A stretch of DNA of 64,000 bases from Streptomyces sp. CCM_MD2014 (GTDB taxonomy: Bacteria; Actinomycetota; Actinomycetes; Streptomycetales; Streptomycetaceae): contig NZ_CP009754.1 in NCBI RefSeq assembly GCF_000772045.1, positions 1,302,001 through 1,366,000 of the forward strand, given 5' to 3'. This document shows, piece after piece, positions 61,261-64,000 of the stretch. The position numbers and the translations under genes were made by a program. Position 1 is the stretch's first letter. Every line of letters begins with the position of its first letter. The notes below the pieces were generated by a model that saw nothing but the letters and a program-made list of their open reading frames with translations, was not told the origin of the DNA and searched no databases.

Positions 61261-61309
61261 CCGCCCCGGAGCACTACCACCCCCGAGCGGCACCCGGGAG
61301 GGCAGCCAC

Positions 61310-62431
61310 ATGGACCTCGCGTTTCTCCACCCCCTCTACGAACACCAGGGACCCTGGGCCTCCGTCTACGTCGATCTCTCCCGGAACGCGGAGGACACCG
61401 CCCACGAGCGCGAGCTGACGGCCGCCGCGGTCGCCCGGGAGCTGGCGGAGCAGGGCGCCGACGAGGCCACCTGCCGGGCGGTGCGGGAGGCGGTGGACGA
61501 GCTGCGGCACGCCACCGATCCGCACGGGCGGGCCCTGTTCGCCTGCGCCGGCCAGGTGGTCCTCGATCCGCCGCTGGCCCGGCCCCCGTACGGCGGCACC
61601 ACCGCCGACTGGGCCCCGCTGCCGCACGTGACGCCGCTGCTCGACCTGGCCGGCGAGGACCCGGTGTGCGTGGTGGCGTACATCGACCGCAAGGGCGCCG
61701 ACTTCGAGCTGCGCAGTGCGCTGGGCAGCTCGAACGCGGGCGGCGTGACCGGACGGCAGTGGCCGGTGCACCGCACGAGCAGCGTGGACTGGTCGGAGCG
61801 CCACTTCCAGCTCCGGGTGGAGAACACCTGGGAGCACAACGCGGCGGAGATCGCGGACGCGCTCGCCGTGTGCCAGGAGGAGACGGGTGCCGACCTGCTG
61901 ATCCTGGTGGGCGACGACCGGGAGCGGCGTTCCGTGCACGAGCGGCTGCCGGGCCGCCTGCAGGAGCGCGTCGCCGAGGCCTCGCGCGGCGCCGGCAGCA
62001 GGCTGCTGGACGACGAGGTGGAGGGCCTGCGCGAGGACCACGTCCGCAGCCGCGCCCGAGAGGACCTGGACCGGTTCCTGGCCGCGAGGTCGCGGGACGA
62101 CGAGGGCCGGTCCGGCGCGGCGGAGGGCGTGCCCGCGCTGGTCGAGGCCGCCCGGGAGCACCGCATCGACGAGCTGCTGGTCATCCCGGACGCCCCCGAC
62201 ACGCACCGGGAGGTGTGGATCGGCGAGGACGCCGACCAGGTGGCCGTGCGCCGTACCGAGCTCAAGACGCTCGGCGAGCAGAACTCCTGGTCGGCCCGGG
62301 CGGACGACGCCCTGCTGCGCTCCGCGGTGATGACCGGTGCCCCGGCGATCTCGGTGACGCCGGTGCTGCCGCCGGAGACCGCGGAGAAGGCTCCGGTGGG
62401 CGGCCTGGGGGCGCTGCTGCGCTGGAGGTGA
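61310..62431 (+). CDS. baeRF family 2 (Rv2629-like) protein
   Basis: 373 residues from ATG 61310 behind GGGAGG. It opens LAFLHPLYEHQGPWASVYVDLSRNAEDTAHERELT and contains VVAYIDRKGADFELRSALG, HFQLRVENTWEHNAAEIADAL, LLILVGDDRERRSVHERLP and DELLVIPDAPDTHREVWIG. This is the Rv2629/baeRF2 group, distantly related to eukaryotic release factor 1. Mycobacterial Rv2629 is a hypoxia/DosR gene product. A ribosome-associated role in stress is proposed for the superfamily; here it is inference. Confidence 0.85.
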   Translation: MDLAFLHPLYEHQGPWASVYVDLSRNAEDTAHERELTAAAVARELAEQGADEATCRAVREAVDELRHATDPHGRALFACAGQVVLDPPLARPPYGGTTADWAPLPHVTPLLDLAGEDPVCVVAYIDRKGADFELRSALGSSNAGGVTGRQWPVHRTSSVDWSERHFQLRVENTWEHNAAEIADALAVCQEETGADLLILVGDDRERRSVHERLPGRLQERVAEASRGAGSRLLDDEVEGLREDHVRSRAREDLDRFLAARSRDDEGRSGAAEGVPALVEAAREHRIDELLVIPDAPDTHREVWIGEDADQVAVRRTELKTLGEQNSWSARADDALLRSAVMTGAPAISVTPVLPPETAEKAPVGGLGALLRWR

Positions 62432-62459
62432 CCTCGATCCGGCACCCGGCCGGGGTGGC

Positions 62460-64000
62460 TCAGCGCGCCCGCTCGACCCGCCGTTCGTCCCAGACCGGCT
62501 CCGGCGTCTCGCGCACGCGTCCGTCGCTGCCGAAGACCAGGTAGCGGTCGAAGGAGCGGGCGAACCAGCGGTCGTGGGTGACCGCGAGGACCGTGCCCTC
62601 GAAGCCCTCCAGGCCTTCCTGGAGGGCTTCGGCCGATTCCAGATCGAGGTTGTCGGTGGGTTCGTCGAGGAGCAGCGCGGTGACGCCCTGGAGTTCGAGC
62701 AGCAGGATCTGGAAGCGGGCCTGCTGGCCGCCGGAGAGCCGGTCGAAGGACTGCTCGGCCTGCTGGGTCAGTTCGTAGCGCCGCAGCCGGGACATGGCGG
62801 CGCCCCGGTCCTGGGAGTGCTCGGTCCACAAGATGTCCAGGAGGGTGCGGCCCAGCAGCTCGGGGTGGGCGTGGGTCTGCGCGAAGTGTCCCGGCAGCAC
62901 GCGCGCACCGAGCTTCCAGTTCCCGGTGTGCGCCACGGCGTCGCCGGCCAGCAGCCGCAGGAAGTGCGACTTGCCGGAGCCGTTGGAGCCGAGGACCGCG
63001 ACCCGTTCGCCGTAGAACACCTCCAGGTCGAAGGGTTTCATCAGGCCGGTCAGTTCCAGTTGCTCGCAGGTGACGGCGCGGACACCGGTGCGGCCGCCCT
63101 TCAGGCGCATCCTGATGTCCTGTTCGCGCGGCGGCTCGGGCGGCGGGCCGGCCTCCTCGAACTTGCGCAGCCGGGTCTGGGCGGCGCGGTAGCGGGACGC
63201 CATGTCCGGGCTGTTCTCCGCCGCCTGACGCAGCGTCAGGACGAGCTTCTTCAGCTGGGCGTGCTTCTCGTCCCAGCGGCGGCGCAGTTCCTCGAAGCGC
63301 GCGAAGCGCTCCCGGCGGGCCTCGTGGAAGGTGGCGAAGCCGCCGCCGTGCACCCAGGCGTCGGCACCCGCGGGTCCCGGCTCGACGGAGACGATCTTCT
63401 GTGCGGCGCGGGCGAGCAGTTCGCGGTCGTGGGAGACGAACAGCACGGTCTTGCGGGTCTCGGCGAGCCGCTCCTCCAGCCAGCGTTTGCCGGGCACGTC
63501 GAGATAGTTGTCCGGCTCGTCGAGCAGGAGCACCTCGTCGGTGCCGCGCAGCAGGGCCTCCAGCACCAGCCGCTTCTGTTCGCCGCCGGACAGGGTGCTC
63601 ACCTGCCGCCACTGGGCCTTCTCGTACGGCACCCCGAGCGCGGCCGTGGTGCAGATGTCCCACAGTGTCTCGGCCTCGTAGCCCTGGGCCTCGGCCCAGT
63701 CGGCGAGCGCCTGCGCGTAGCGCATCTGGGCGGCCTCGTCGTCGACCGTCATGATCGCGTGCTCGGCGGCGTCGACGGCACGGGCGGCCTCGCGGATCCG
63801 GGGCTGCGCCACGGACACCAGCAGGTCGCGCACGGTCGTCTCGTCCCGTACGGAACCGACGAACTGGCGCATGACGCCGAGGCCGCCGGTGACGGTGACG
63901 GAGCCGCCGTGCGGCTTCAGCTCGCCGGCCAGCAGCCGCAGCAGGGTGGTCTTGCCCGCGCCGTTGGGTCCGACGAGGGCCACGACGGCCCCCTCCCCCA
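62460..64000 (-). CDS. ABC-F family ATPase, 5' end outside the window
   Basis: 513 codons are visible; the N-terminus lies beyond base 64000. Two ABC modules are present: Walker A VALVGPNGAGKTTLLRLLAG with signature TLSGGEQKRLVLEALL and Walker B EVLLLDEPDNYLDV, then an inter-domain helical linker (RFAREELRRRWDEK-like charged region about 250 residues in), then Walker A VAVLGSNGSGKSHFLRLLAG, signature RLSGGQQARFQILLLEL and Walker B ALLLDEPTDNLDLESAEAL. No membrane segments. ABC-F proteins act on the ribosome, as translation factors or antibiotic-protection proteins. Which of these applies cannot be told. Confidence 0.92.
   Translation of the reverse strand, partial: GEGAVVALVGPNGAGKTTLLRLLAGELKPHGGSVTVTGGLGVMRQFVGSVRDETTVRDLLVSVAQPRIREAARAVDAAEHAIMTVDDEAAQMRYAQALADWAEAQGYEAETLWDICTTAALGVPYEKAQWRQVSTLSGGEQKRLVLEALLRGTDEVLLLDEPDNYLDVPGKRWLEERLAETRKTVLFVSHDRELLARAAQKIVSVEPGPAGADAWVHGGGFATFHEARRERFARFEELRRRWDEKHAQLKKLVLTLRQAAENSPDMASRYRAAQTRLRKFEEAGPPPEPPREQDIRMRLKGGRTGVRAVTCEQLELTGLMKPFDLEVFYGERVAVLGSNGSGKSHFLRLLAGDAVAHTGNWKLGARVLPGHFAQTHAHPELLGRTLLDILWTEHSQDRGAAMSRLRRYELTQQAEQSFDRLSGGQQARFQILLLELQGVTALLLDEPTDNLDLESAEALQEGLEGFEGTVLAVTHDRWFARSFDRYLVFGSDGRVRETPEPVWDERRVERAR

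Overview
The window is actinobacterial chromosome, almost certainly Streptomyces. It has very high GC with third-position G/C bias on both strands, frequent GTG starts, CBM2-bearing secreted cellulases, a narGHJI operon, a SigB-family sigma factor, WhiJ-like XRE regulators and many families typical of the genus. From memory, the neighbourhood of a nitrate reductase operon and a GH6/GH48/GH74 cluster recalls the S. coelicolor SCO6530-6550 region; synteny was not checked. I see no rRNA, complete tRNA, CRISPR array, phage module or intact insertion sequence.

Layout. 1-9.7 kb: the 5' end of a GntR regulator, a FabH-like ketosynthase, an oxalate/formate-type MFS transporter with a 50-residue partner, then on the other strand a ketopantoate-reductase-like gene, a three-gene NAD-linked formate dehydrogenase and fdhD. 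The formate dehydrogenase large subunit is cut in two and a dispersed Streptomyces repeat forms the linker of the diaphorase subunit. 9.8-19.7 kb: a MarR/oxidoreductase divergon, an SBF-type transporter with a divergent LysR gene, an Lrp/AsnC regulator, a DHA2-type exporter, a long-chain acyl-CoA synthetase, an aldo-keto reductase and an SDR. 19.8-31.2 kb: a His-rich-tailed methyltransferase and a polysaccharide degradation cluster (GH6 divergent from GH48-GH74, then a PL11 rhamnogalacturonan lyase), with a perfect CebR-type box before GH48.

31.2-35.7 kb: a methyltransferase/pterin dehydratase pair, two XRE regulators, a membrane protein and a DUF574-type methyltransferase. 35.7-42.3 kb: narGHJI, tightly overlapped. 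42.3-49.4 kb, minus strand: OsmC, a MoxR ATPase/VWA-metallopeptidase pair, an APC permease and a membrane-anchored phosphodiesterase-like protein. 49.4-54 kb: a degenerate resolvase-like protein, an MBL hydrolase/DedA pair, and a second MBL hydrolase coupled to an aminotransferase-fold protein without the PLP lysine. 54-64 kb: a repeat-bearing secreted protein, a SigB-family sigma factor, an AraC/VOC pair, a UvrA2-like ATPase, a small stress cluster (DUF2795, PfpI, DUF6158, baeRF) with two identical SigB-type promoters, and an ABC-F ATPase that runs off the end.

Working together: the first block reads as import of oxalate or formate and oxidation of formate to CO2 with NADH production. Three secreted glycoside hydrolases attack cellulose (GH6, GH48) and xyloglucan (GH74), probably under CebR-type control, and PL11 adds pectin. 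narGHJI gives anaerobic or microaerobic nitrate respiration. The last 4 kb looks like a general-stress cassette. Functions are inferred from sequence motifs and family knowledge; no database search was run.
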